Assembly (NCBI GenBank): GCA_963817885.1 | Contig: CAWFQE010000009.1 | Coordinates: 1 to 64,000 of the forward strand | DNA: 64,000 nt | Origin: CAVOHU01 sp963817885 | GTDB taxonomy: Bacteria; Acidobacteriota; Vicinamibacteria; Vicinamibacterales; JAKQTR01 | Direction of reading: 5' to 3' | Part shown: positions 42,601-51,479 of the stretch, one piece after another | Numbering within the stretch: position 1 is the first letter of the stretch | How the letters are laid out: every line of letters starts with the position of its first letter | The notes under the pieces: generated by a model | Databases searched by the model: none | Seen by the model: the letters and a program-made list of their open reading frames with translations, nothing else | What the model was told of the DNA's origin: nothing | Program-made: the position numbers and the translations under genes

Positions 42601-45600
42601 CTAGAGTCCGAGTTGCTGGCTGCACAGGTAGAAATACAGGCCGCGCAGCGCCATGAGCTCGGCGTGAGTGCCGCGCTCGGCGATCTGCCCCTTCTCCAGG
42701 ACGATGATCGAGTCGGCGTTGCGGATCGTGCTCAGCCGGTGGGCGATCACGATCGACGTGCGCCCGCCGAGCAGGCGCTCCATGTTCTGCTGCACCGCCT
42801 GTTCGGATTCGGAGTCGAGCGCGCTGGTCGCCTCATCGAAGATCAGGATTGGCGGGTCCGCGTACAGGGCGCGCGCGATGGCGATGCGCTGGCGCTGGCC
42901 GCCCGAGATCGCCAGGCCGCTCTCGCCGATTCGCGTGTCGTAGCGCATCGGCAGGCGGAGGATGAAGTCGTGGGCGTTGGCAGCGCGGGCGGCCCACATC
43001 ACGCGGTCGACGTCCGGCTCCGGATCGCCAAACGCGATGTTGCGCAGGATGGTGTCATTGAACAGGTAGTTTTCCTGGAGCACGATGCCGGTCTTCCGCC
43101 GCACGTCGCGGTAGTTCATCGTCTTCAGGTCGATGCCGTCGAAGAAGATGGCGCCTTCGGTCGGCTCCAGCAGGCCCGCCAGGCACTTGATGAGCGTTGT
43201 CTTGCCTGACCCGCTTCGCCCGACGATGGCGGTCGTGCGGGCCGGCGGGATGTCCAGGCTGATGGCGCTCAGGATGGGCGGGGCCTCGTTGCCACCGTAC
43301 CTGAAGCCGAGATTCCGAAGCTCGATGCGGCCCTCCAGTGTCGGAACCGGGCGCAGCCGCGACCGGTCGTGCCCCTGCTCCGGCTCGGATTCGAAGATGT
43401 CGCCCAGGCGGTTCAGCAGCACCATCGACATCTGCCACTCGTCCCACAGCGCCAGCACCTTGACGATCGGCGCGTAGGCCATCGCCATCAGGCCGTTGAA
43501 GGCGACGAAGCCGCCTATGGTGAGGGTGCCCTCGATGACCATCCGCGCCCCGGCCCACAGGAAGATCGCCGCCGACGCCAGCCCGACCGCCTGCACGGCG
43601 GTGTCGTAGGCCATGATGATGAAGTTCGCGCGGAACTGCTTGTCCGCCACGCTGACGAACTGGTTCAGCATCGCGCTGCGGAAAGTCTGCTCGGCCGAGG
43701 TCGCCTTCATCGTTTCGATGCCCTTGATGGCGTCGATCTGGAACGAGGAGTACTTGCCGTGGCTCTCCTCGAGCTCGGCGAACAGCGGCCGCAGCACTTT
43801 CGTGGAGAACACCATGAACCCGACGTACACGGGTGCCACGATGAGAAAGACGCCGACCAGGGTCAGGCTGTAGGCGGCCATGATCCCGACGGCCGTCACG
43901 ATCTGGACCGCCGCGAGCAGGCCGCCGATCCCGTTCTGGACCACGAACTCGCGGACCTGGCGGGCGCCCTGGAGCCGGCGCTGGATGTCGCCGGTCCGGC
44001 GGACGGCGAAGTACAGACATCGGGAGCGCCAGCAGCCGCCGCGTCAGGAAATCGAGGATCGAGGCGTCGATCCGTACCGCGGCGAAGCTCAGCATGAAGC
44101 GTTCGAGCAGGTTGCCGGCCAGCATGAACACGAGGACCGCGAACATGCCGGCAACGATGAGGTTCAGCAGATCCAGATCACGCTCGACCACCACGCGGTC
44201 GACCACGACCTGCGTGAACACCGGCATCGACATCTGCAGGACGCTCACCGCGATCGACAGCAGCAGGACCCGCACCAGGAGGCTCTTGAACGGCGTGATG
44301 AACGGCAGTACCCAGCCGATCGACGATCGGCCTTCCGGGGCGCGCGCGAAGGCGTCCGTGTAGTCGAACAACGCCGCATAGCCCGACCACTTCCGGTCGA
44401 ACTCCTCGCGCGTGACCGTGCGCAGTCCGAGGCCCGGATCGGCGACGCGCACCGAGCGCCTGCCGACGTGCACCAGGACGACCCAGTGGTTGCCCTCCCA
44501 GTGCACGATCGACGGCAGCGGCATGCGATCGAGGTTCCGCCGCGAGACCTTCACGCCTCTCGCCGCGAGTCCAAGCTCGGTGGCGGCATGGACCAGGGCG
44601 CGCAGGCTCGTCCCGTCGTAGGCGGTGTGGGCGAGCTGGCGAATGCGAGTGAGACTGACCCGGCGTCCGAAGTGCCGGCAGACCATGCCGAGGGCCGCCG
44701 CGCCGCAGTCCATCTCGTCGATCTGCTGGATCCAGGGAAAGCGGCGGATGCGATGCCGCCGCTTCCTGAAGAGGCCCTCGGAGGTCGCAAACGGATCCGC
44801 GTCCTCCTCGGTCGCGCCTTCCGGCACGGCCCTCTCTCTGTCGGCCTCCGCGTCTTCGTCAAGCGCGACCTTGTTGCGGGCTGCCAGCTCGGCAGGCAGC
44901 AGTTCCTCGGCGAAGTCCAGCGGGATCCGCGCCTCAGCCTTCGCGTTGTATTGGGCGGACCGTTCATCGAGTACTGTGCGGAATTCCGGATATTCCCGGA
45001 CCAGGGCCGCGAGCGATTCGGGCGCGAGGGTCAGCAGCCTGCACTCGGTGAGCGCCTCGACCGAGGCGGTGCGGGGCAATCCGCGCAGGACCGACAGCTC
45101 GCCGACGAAGTCTCCCGCCCTGAGAAAGGCGAGATTCCTCGGGCTGCCGTGATTCCCGCTGTAGACGCGTGCGCGCCCTGCCTCGATCACATACATCGGC
45201 CCGGCCGGGTCGCCTGCGCGGATGATGGTGTCGCCGGCAGAGGCGGTCATCGGCTTCAGGCATTCGACCAGGGCCCGCTGCAGCGGAAACGGGAGCCCGC
45301 CGAGATCCGAGTACTCGCGGAGGAACGCCTCCAGCGTCCGATGGCGCATCAGCAGCGTCATCGATTCCTGCAGCTCGGGGATCTCGTCGAGGAGGGCCAT
45401 GAAATGCCGGCGATCGAGCCGCAGGACGGTCACTTCGGAACTGCAGCGTACGGAGGCATTCCGCGGCTCGCCCCGCAGGAGCGCCGTCTCGCCGAATTCG
45501 TCGCCCGCACGCAGCACGCCCAGCGAAATCTCGCCGGCGCTCTCGCTGGTCTTGACGACGCGCGCGTGCCCGGAGGTGAGGATGTAGAACGCGTCGCCGG

Positions 45601-45739
45601 GATCGCCTTCCCGGACGATGCTGTCGCCGAACCCGTAGGCGACTTCCTGCAGCGTCGACCTGACCCGGTCGCGGACCGGCGGGGGCAGGTAGTGAAAGAA
45701 CGTGTTGTCCTCGATGACCTTCGCCGCCTCAGCTGTCAT
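42601..45739 (-). CDS. peptidase-containing ABC exporter with two cNMP-binding domains, one frameshift
   Basis: It would be 1,045 residues if the extra base at GTAC (44011-44014) were removed. Two cyclic-nucleotide-binding domains (~residues 15-130, GDEFGETALLRGEPRNASVR; ~145-265, GDFVGELSVLRGLPRTASVE) come first. A C39 double-glycine peptidase follows: Cys in IDEMDCGAAALGMVCRHFG, His in WEGNHWVVLVHV, Asp in VADPGLG. Then come six transmembrane helices and an NBD with VGRSGSGKTTLIKCLAG, AISGGQRQRIAIARAL and ILIFDEATSALDSES. It should cut leaders after Gly-Gly and export the peptides. The upstream cNMP domains suggest control by cAMP or cGMP, and a cyclase gene lies at 25 kb. Confidence 0.9.
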
Positions 45740-45776
45740 TGCCGCCTCGTCTGCACCGGCCCGCTGCCGTGGTGCC

Positions 45777-46733
45777 TCAGGCCCACTGGATGTGTCGCTG
45801 TATGAGGTCGTCGATTGCGCGTTCGGTCAGGACCGTTTCGATTCGTCCGCGGACCCTGTCGTCGCCCATCGAGGGGGCCTGCTTGGCAAGCACCCGGCAC
45901 AGGACGGCCCTGTCGTCGATTCGGAGCGGTGGGATCAGGTGCGCGGGAGCCGCCGACAGGACTGGCGCCTGCAGCGCCTGAGGCAGTTCGTCCAGAAACA
46001 GATCGAGGCGCTGCATCTCGCCTCCAGCCCGGCGGCAGACCTCGTCGAGGGATTCGCCATCCTGCGTGACGCACAGCCATGCTTCGCGGGCGGCAGCGTC
46101 CGAGGTAAAGGAGGCGAGATGCACATCCACCTTCATGAGCGACAGGCCGCGAACGGCCAGCTCGCGCTCGAGGCGCGAAGCGGCCAGGGCCTCGCGGCAT
46201 CGCTCGAGGAACAAGCGCTCCATGGCCGCCAGATCGTCCGCCCATTCGGGCTGGTTCGCGGCGTGGTTCGCCGCGAGCCGGACGGCGATGCGCGCCGCGA
46301 AATCGCGCTCGAAACCCGGCAGGAGGTCTCCGAACACGACGGCAGGCCAGAGCCCGCTGTCGACCTCGTCCGGGTCAGGGCGGTAGTCGCGTGTGATGAC
46401 GTGCAGCTGGTTCACGAATCGGCGACGCCAGAGACGACGCGCGAGCCAGTCGGACAAATCGTCGAGTGAGAGCCGGTGGGCCTCGAGCCACGCTTCGGTG
46501 TCGTCGGCAGTCGTGAGATCGTGTTGGGTGCGGTACGCGTTCGCCGCGGATTCGACCTCGTCCGGACCCAGTTCGAATCCCTCTTCGTCGGCGTAGCGCT
46601 GGCACGCCATACCGGCGGCGGTATCCTCCCGGACCGGATCGAGTGCAGACCGGTACTCGGCGGCACGCACCGCGTCAGCGCAGGTGAAATCGCGCCCGCC
46701 CGCCCGAAAGATGATCTGGTCGGACCCGCGCAT
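45777..46733 (-). CDS. SurA/PpiC-related rotamase-like protein of the export operon
   Basis: A 318-residue protein without an obvious signal peptide. The helical N-terminal region (FELGPDEVESAANAYRTQHD, LSLDDLSDWLARRLWRRRF) resembles the SurA_N chaperone domain. The C-terminal part (SLMKVDVHLASFTSDAAARE, PPLRIDDRAVLCRVLAKQAP) follows the layout of PpiC-type rotamases, but the rotamase core is weakly conserved. Such proteins recur beside C39-peptidase exporters and HlyD in other bacteria and are thought to hold or mature the peptide. It is first in the operon, 37 bases before the exporter. Start uncertain (ATG 46733; no strong ribosome binding site). Confidence 0.65.
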   Translation of the reverse strand: MRGSDQIIFRAGGRDFTCADAVRAAEYRSALDPVREDTAAGMACQRYADEEGFELGPDEVESAANAYRTQHDLTTADDTEAWLEAHRLSLDDLSDWLARRLWRRRFVNQLHVITRDYRPDPDEVDSGLWPAVVFGDLLPGFERDFAARIAVRLAANHAANQPEWADDLAAMERLFLERCREALAASRLERELAVRGLSLMKVDVHLASFTSDAAAREAWLCVTQDGESLDEVCRRAGGEMQRLDLFLDELPQALQAPVLSAAPAHLIPPLRIDDRAVLCRVLAKQAPSMGDDRVRGRIETVLTERAIDDLIQRHIQWA

Positions 46734-47098
46734 GTGGAAGTGTGAAGTAGAGCAAGAATGCCCGAGTGAACTGGTCGGTGTCAAGCCTGCCGTTGAACTT
46801 GCCCGGGCGCGCAGGGCTGCACCTGGTCAGGGGCGTCACTCCGGCCCTTGGGGCATCGTGTCATCGGGTGCGGCGAGTCCCACTGTGGACTCGTTTCGTG
46901 GGAGGTGCCGTGAACTGTTGACGCCGCGAATTCCTGACCACTGAATTGACCGCTTTGATATCGACCCTCCCTGGGCGGATACTTGTTGTCAGCGCCCTGT
47001 CGTCCAGGCCGCCTGTCCGCCATCGCCCCCCACCAATTCCTCCGGATGCGAGCGAAATTCGGGTTCACTCGGCACCCACATCCCATGGAGATATCGAC
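46734..47098. promoter_or_regulatory. divergent intergenic region upstream of the export operon and the DUF2934 gene
   Basis: About 365 bases without a gene. On the minus strand, CTTGACACC (about 46775-46783) could be a -35 element for the export operon. No -24/-12 sigma-54 element was identified with confidence. Confidence 0.4.
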
Positions 47099-47437
47099 AT
47101 GAGTACGCCACACGAGGCTCCCAAGGGTCCGGCTGGTGGTAACCGTGAGAAGAAGACCCGGCCGATCCGATCGCCAGGCCCAGGAAGACCCGCGTCCGCG
47201 CGCACGGCCGGCGGCGCCCGCGCAAAGAAGCAGGCCGTCCCGGTTCCGCCGGGTGCCCCTGAACACCTGATGTCGCCGGAGCCGCACCCCATCGACCGCA
47301 TGGTGGCAGAGGCGGCCTACTACCTCGCCGAGAAGCGGAACTTTGCGCCCGGCCACGAGGAAGAAGACTGGCTGGCCGCGCGCGAGCAGGTCAGCGCTCA
47401 GCTTCGGGACGCGAGTCGCCCGCTGCGAAAAGACTAG
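47099..47437 (+). CDS. DUF2934 family small protein
   Basis: A 112-residue protein with GGAG before the ATG. The N-terminal ~65 residues are basic and disordered (Pro, Lys, Arg, Gly rich). The C-terminal 45 match DUF2934: HPIDRMVAEAAYYLAEKRNF, then GHEEEDWLAAREQV, a short helical domain with the conserved D/E-DWL. The family is frequent in Acidobacteriota, Proteobacteria and Planctomycetes, and its function is unknown. It is transcribed divergently from the export operon and is probably monocistronic. Confidence 0.85.
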   Translation: MSTPHEAPKGPAGGNREKKTRPIRSPGPGRPASARTAGGARAKKQAVPVPPGAPEHLMSPEPHPIDRMVAEAAYYLAEKRNFAPGHEEEDWLAAREQVSAQLRDASRPLRKD

Positions 47438-47539
47438 CGCCGTCCACGGGCCTCACGCGTGATGCCTGGTCTACCCCCGGCAGACGGCCGAGGGTCCGCG
47501 CGACATCGCAACCGTCCTCCCAGCCCGTGGCGAGGTGTG

Positions 47540-48577
47540 TCACAGCACGGTCGAGTTCTTCATCCCGCTCCCGGGCACGCCGCCGGTGACTCGCGGTTCG
47601 GTCCGCCGTGCCCTGAGAATCCGCCGGATGTCCCCCACGAGCACCGCGATCGCGATGCCCAGCGCGATCGGGAGGGCCCGCGCGATCCACCGGTTGAGCG
47701 TGATGGTGAGGTCGAGCGCTCCCGCGGGCGTCAGGTTGTCCGCGGCGAAGCCTGCCAGGATGTTTGCCGTGGTGAACCAGCAGAACTGCGCCGAACCGAG
47801 GACATCGACGACCAGCCGCACCATGGCCCGAGAGGGCGTCCAGCGCGGCCGGCCGAGATTCATCGCGGACTGGGCGAGGCTGGCCATCCAGATCCCCAGG
47901 AAGCCCCAGTAGAAGTACGGCCACGCCGGTGCCAGCGTGATCCGCACGTCCCCAAGATCCAGGACGCCCGCCGGCGACACGGAGGCAAGCCACCAGCTGC
48001 AGAACACGGTGGTCACCACCAGCTCGACGAGAGTACCGCCGCGTGGTATCCGGTTCGGGTCCTGCACGGCGGGCAGCTTGTGCGGATCCCACTTCTCCAG
48101 GAATCTCGACTTCCTGTTGGCTCGTTCGAGCACGGCGAACACCACCGTCACTGTACCGATCGAGACCATGGCGACGGGCCAGAAGCCGTGCCAGAAGGCA
48201 CCCACCATGCCAATCCAGCCCCCGCCGGAGTGCGCGCCGCGATAGGCCGGGCTGAAGATCATCACGCCCGCCCATACGAGGATCCACGGCACGAGATAGC
48301 AGGCCGTCACGACCTTCAGCACGAACACATAGATGGGAAACCACACGGGCCCGATCAGATGATCCTGGGGCAGATACCGCCCGGCAACCAGCACCGGGCG
48401 CCCGAGGCGGACCAGGATCGCCTCGACCTCGTCGCTCGTGAGCGTTCGCCCGAGTTCGGCCTCCTTGTCACCGATCTGCGATCGGATGTCCTCCGAGAGC
48501 TCGGTGATGATGTCCTGCTTCTGGGCCCGGGGGAGCCAGAACTTGACGGCGTGCAGATAGCGATCGAGAACGTCCAT
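47540..48577 (-). CDS. HAAS-domain multi-pass membrane protein, PadR-linked
   Basis: A 345-residue protein. Residues ~1-75 form a HAAS-type (DUF1700/DUF1048-like) cytoplasmic helical domain (DVLDRYLHAVKFWLPRAQKQ, TLTSDEVEAILVRLGRPVLV). Several transmembrane helices follow (WFPIYVFVLKVVTACYLVPW, FWPVAMVSIGTVTVVFAVLE, WPYFYWGFLGIWMASLAQSA, ALPIALGIAIAVLVGDIRR). HAAS domains commonly follow PadR regulators and are predicted to sense or signal at the membrane. It begins ten bases after the padR stop (GGGGGCG upstream), so the two form one operon. Confidence 0.85.
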   Translation of the reverse strand: MDVLDRYLHAVKFWLPRAQKQDIITELSEDIRSQIGDKEAELGRTLTSDEVEAILVRLGRPVLVAGRYLPQDHLIGPVWFPIYVFVLKVVTACYLVPWILVWAGVMIFSPAYRGAHSGGGWIGMVGAFWHGFWPVAMVSIGTVTVVFAVLERANRKSRFLEKWDPHKLPAVQDPNRIPRGGTLVELVVTTVFCSWWLASVSPAGVLDLGDVRITLAPAWPYFYWGFLGIWMASLAQSAMNLGRPRWTPSRAMVRLVVDVLGSAQFCWFTTANILAGFAADNLTPAGALDLTITLNRWIARALPIALGIAIAVLVGDIRRILRARRTEPRVTGGVPGSGMKNSTVL

Positions 48578-48587
48578 GCCGCGCCCC

Positions 48588-48927
48588 CTAGAGAATGCCG
48601 TCCAGCGATGCGCTGAGGCTTCGCCATTCCACGATCAGCTGCTTGAGGACGACCCTGCCGGCCTGGGACACGCGGTAGAACCGCTTGTTGCGCCGGTCTT
48701 CCTCGCGCCACTCGCTCTGCAGCAGGCCCTGTGCCTCGAGCCTCCGGAGCAGCGGGTAGAGCGTGCCTTCGTCGATGGCCATGCCGCGGTCGGCCAGGAC
48801 CTTGCGCAGCGTGTAGCCGGTACTGCTCGGCGCGCAGCGCGCCGAGCACGGCGAGGACCAGGGAGCCGCGGCGCAACTCGAGCTTGAGATTCTCGAACGG
48901 GTCCTGCGGGTCTGTGCTGTGCGTCAT
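48588..48927 (-). CDS. PadR family transcriptional regulator, one frameshift
   Basis: It is a 112-residue protein if one base near 48818-48823 (GGTAC) is removed. The first frame reads MTHSTDPQDPFENLKLELRR, GSLVLAVLGALRAEQY. The second continues GYTLRKVLADRGMAIDEGTL, YPLLRRLEAQGLLQSEWREE, RRNKRFYRVSQAG. This is the complete PadR winged-helix with its GYxL and EGTLYPLLRRLE signatures. It should repress its own operon and respond to an unknown ligand. An inverted repeat lies directly at the start (48931-48957). Without repair, only a 64-residue C-terminal piece would be translated from an internal ATG. Confidence 0.85.
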
Positions 48928-48930
48928 ATG

Positions 48931-48957
48931 GTGTACGATACATACTGTATGATACAC
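48931..48957. promoter_or_regulatory. inverted repeat at the padR start, likely PadR operator
   Basis: GTGTACGATACATACTGTAT followed by GATACAC is an imperfect palindrome: the arms GTGTACGATACAT and GTGTATCATACAG match at 10 of 13 positions, four bases before the ATG. ATGTAT/ATACAT arms are typical of PadR operators. The overlapping AT-rich elements suit a promoter, so binding would autorepress. Confidence 0.65.
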
Positions 48958-49139
48958 AGCTATGTCTGTCAAGGGCTCCTCACGGTGCGGGCAGCCAGGG
49001 CCGGCGGCCAGGAGCCTGGCGCCAGCCGGCCGGCCGGGCCTGCCCGATAGGGGCCGGGCTTTTTGCGGCCGATGGCGGGAACGCGGCACTAGAATAAGAG
49101 TGCCTAGCTGGACGCCTGAATACCCCGGGGGAGACTCCC

Positions 49140-50351
49140 ATGACTCATATCGCTCACCGTTTCTCGACAACTGCCGGACTGGTCGTCGTCGCTGCGGTTG
49201 CTGCTGGTTCGGCCCTCACCTGGGGTGCGGGCGCACCCGGGCAGACGTCTGCGCAGCTGCAACGTCCCGCCGCATGCGTCGAGCCGTTGCCGTCACTGTA
49301 CGCGCGCATCTCGCCGACTGTCGTTTCGATATCGGCAATTTCGGTCAACCCCTACGCGACCGACCATCGGATCGAGCGCGTCTCGGGATCGGGCGTCATC
49401 ATCGATCCCTCGGGCCTTGTCCTCTCGAACTCGCACGTGGTGTTCGGCCGGCAGGTGATCACCGTGACGCTCGACGATGGCTCGGTCCTGACGGCGAAGC
49501 TGGTCGGCGCCGATCCGATCTTCGACGTGGCGCTCCTGAAGGTTTCCGCGCCGGCCGGCACCTCGTTGCCGGTGGCGAAGCTGGGGAACTCGGATGAATT
49601 GCCGGTCGGCGAAGAGGTGTACGCCATCGGCAACCCCCTCGGGCTCGATCAGACATTGACCCGCGGCATCGTGTCGGCCATCAACCGCTCGCTGCCTGGA
49701 GCGGCCTGGTCGCTCACCGAGCCGTTGATCCAGACCGATGCCGCCATCAATCCTGGTAACTCTGGCGGGCCGCTGGTCGATCCGTGCGGCAACGTGGTCG
49801 GCATCACGACGGCCATGCTGCCGGACGCACAGAACATCGGGTTTGCCGTGCCGTCCAACGTGGTCAAGGACGTCATCCCTGAATTGCTCGAGCTGGGCCA
49901 CGTGGTGCGGCCGTGGCTCGGCGTGCAGGGTCAGTTCGTCGCGCAGGGCCTCAAGGATCTGTTGCGGCTCCCGCTGGTGGACGGATTCCTCGTCGAGTCG
50001 GTGGAACCGGGCAGCCCGGCCGAGCAGCAGGGCCTGCAGGGCGGCGTCTTCGAGATCACCCTCCAGGGCCAGCCGGTCCTGCTCGGCGGCGACATCATCA
50101 CGCACGTCAACGGCGTGCCCATCAACGATTCCGGGAAGCTCATGCAGACGCTGGGCAGCCTGAAGGTCGGTTCGACGCTGTCGATCACGGCGGTGAAGGA
50201 CGGCAAGTCCCGGATCGTCAAGACGACGCTGGCCGAGCGGCCGGTGCTCCTCTGGGATGTGCCCGCGCGCCGCACGTGGGCCGCCCTGGCATCCACCGCC
50301 GGGAACGCCCGTCACGGCACGATCGCACAGGGCCGGACGATCATTTTCTGA
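49140..50351 (+). CDS. HtrA/DegP-like trypsin-type serine protease with a PDZ domain
   Basis: A 403-residue exported protease. A hydrophobic leader (TTAGLVVVAAVAAGSALTWG) is followed by the protease domain with the triad His99 (SNSHVVF), Asp129 (FDVALLK) and Ser208 (INPGNSGGPLVD). The oxyanion and substrate loops (IGNPLGLDQTLTRGIVSAIN) and FAVPSNVV are also present. One PDZ domain (about residues 255-360: PWLGVQGQ, VESVEPGSPAEQQGL, GDIITHVNGVPI) follows. Family role: degradation of misfolded envelope proteins. GGGGGAG precedes the ATG. A hairpin lies 70 bases after the stop, shared with convergent CorA. Confidence 0.93.
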   Translation: MTHIAHRFSTTAGLVVVAAVAAGSALTWGAGAPGQTSAQLQRPAACVEPLPSLYARISPTVVSISAISVNPYATDHRIERVSGSGVIIDPSGLVLSNSHVVFGRQVITVTLDDGSVLTAKLVGADPIFDVALLKVSAPAGTSLPVAKLGNSDELPVGEEVYAIGNPLGLDQTLTRGIVSAINRSLPGAAWSLTEPLIQTDAAINPGNSGGPLVDPCGNVVGITTAMLPDAQNIGFAVPSNVVKDVIPELLELGHVVRPWLGVQGQFVAQGLKDLLRLPLVDGFLVESVEPGSPAEQQGLQGGVFEITLQGQPVLLGGDIITHVNGVPINDSGKLMQTLGSLKVGSTLSITAVKDGKSRIVKTTLAERPVLLWDVPARRTWAALASTAGNARHGTIAQGRTIIF

Positions 50352-50420
50352 AAGAGCGGCGCCGGCCCGAGATTCGCCCGGCCGAGCGGGCGCGGACGAC
50401 GGCATCGCATCGCCTGGGCG

Positions 50421-50445
50421 AGGCAGGCCGCTCCCGGGCCTGCCT
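50421..50445. terminator. bidirectional hairpin between htrA and corA
   Basis: AGGCAGGCC (50421-50429) pairs with GGCCTGCCT (50437-50445) over a 7-nt loop. Plus-strand reading is followed by TATCG. It sits between convergent genes and touches the CorA stop, so it may serve both. Confidence 0.5.
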
Positions 50446-51464
50446 TATCGCTCTGCCCCCGCGCCCCGCCGATCGAGCCACTTCAGGATGAAGTAGCTGA
50501 CCACGCCGACCACCGCCATGCCCGCCAGGAAGGCGGGATACGCGATCCGCCAGTTCGCGGGCCCGGTCATCATGCTCCATTCCGACATGCCGCCGACCCC
50601 GGCCAGGAATGAGAGCGGCATGAAGATGGTCGTGATGAAGGTCAGGCGCCGGACGACCTGGTTGGTCCGGTTCCCCAGCCTCGCCAGCTCGTTGTTGACG
50701 AGCGAGAGGTGAATTTCCAGCAGCGACGAGATCAGCTCGCGGCTCACTTCGATGATTTCGACGAACTTCACGAGGTGATCGTAGATGTCGCGGAAACGGA
50801 AGATCGACGCTTCGGAGATGTAGGGCGAGTCCCGGCGGCAGATCTTGATCAGGATCTCGCGCTCGTGAAACAGGCTCTTTCGAATCGCCAGCAGGCTGCG
50901 CCGCAGTTCCAGCAGGCCCGAGGGGTCGAAGGCCGCCGACCCCCGGTTCAGCGTGTCCTCCTCGGCGGTGTCCAGGTCGTCCTGCAGGGCTTCAATCGCC
51001 AGCAGCTTCCGATCAACGATGTGGTCGAGGATGACGTGCAGGAGGAAGTCCGGCCCCTTGCCCACCGCGGCCCTGTCCATCCGGATTGTTTCGTCCAGCC
51101 GGGCCTGCGTGGCTTGGGCCTCGGGATGGGCGCTCACCGTCACGAGGAAGTCCCGCCCGAGGAAGAAATCGACTTCCTCGATCCGGAGGGCCCGCTCGCT
51201 GAAGTGAAATCGGTTGAAGAGCACGAACGTATTGCCGGGAAAGTCCTCGATCTTCGGGATCTGCTGGTCGTCCAGGCAGTCTTCGATCGCGAGCGGGTGG
51301 AGACCGAATGGTTCGGCGAGCGCCACGAGATCGTCGCGCGTGGGATCGACGACGTCGATCCAGACGTAACCGCCGCCCGACCTGGCCGCGCGCGCCGCAG
51401 CCGCGGTGGCGGCGGCAGTCACCTGGCCGTCAGGGGACACGTGGAAACAACGCAGGTCTGACAT
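50445..51464 (-). CDS. CorA family divalent cation transporter
   Basis: A 339-residue protein of the CorA/ZntB family: an N-terminal cytoplasmic alpha/beta domain (YVWIDVVDPTRDDLVALAEP, HPLAIEDCL), a long helical stalk (ELRRSLLAIRKSLFHEREIL, LVKFVEIIEVSRELISSLLE) and two C-terminal transmembrane helices. The usual pore motif GMN is replaced by GMS in AGVGGMSEWSMM, a known variation in some members that may alter ion choice. It transports Mg2+ or other divalent cations across the inner membrane. It is convergent with htrA and is followed by the DUF6683-like gene on the same strand upstream. Confidence 0.9.
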   Translation of the reverse strand: MSDLRCFHVSPDGQVTAAATAAAARAARSGGGYVWIDVVDPTRDDLVALAEPFGLHPLAIEDCLDDQQIPKIEDFPGNTFVLFNRFHFSERALRIEEVDFFLGRDFLVTVSAHPEAQATQARLDETIRMDRAAVGKGPDFLLHVILDHIVDRKLLAIEALQDDLDTAEEDTLNRGSAAFDPSGLLELRRSLLAIRKSLFHEREILIKICRRDSPYISEASIFRFRDIYDHLVKFVEIIEVSRELISSLLEIHLSLVNNELARLGNRTNQVVRRLTFITTIFMPLSFLAGVGGMSEWSMMTGPANWRIAYPAFLAGMAVVGVVSYFILKWLDRRGAGAER

Positions 51465-51479
51465 GAGTATGGCCGGGGC

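Noticed and set aside
32023..44014. Programmed +1 frameshifting at GTAC sites
   Set aside because: The affected genes are unrelated (GT8, PadR, ABC exporter), no slippery sequence or stimulatory structure is seen, and error or mutation explains it more simply.
43880..45805. Long plus-strand frame opposite the ABC exporter
   Set aside because: Exact antisense of the cNMP, C39 and membrane domains; no independent motif or ribosome binding site.
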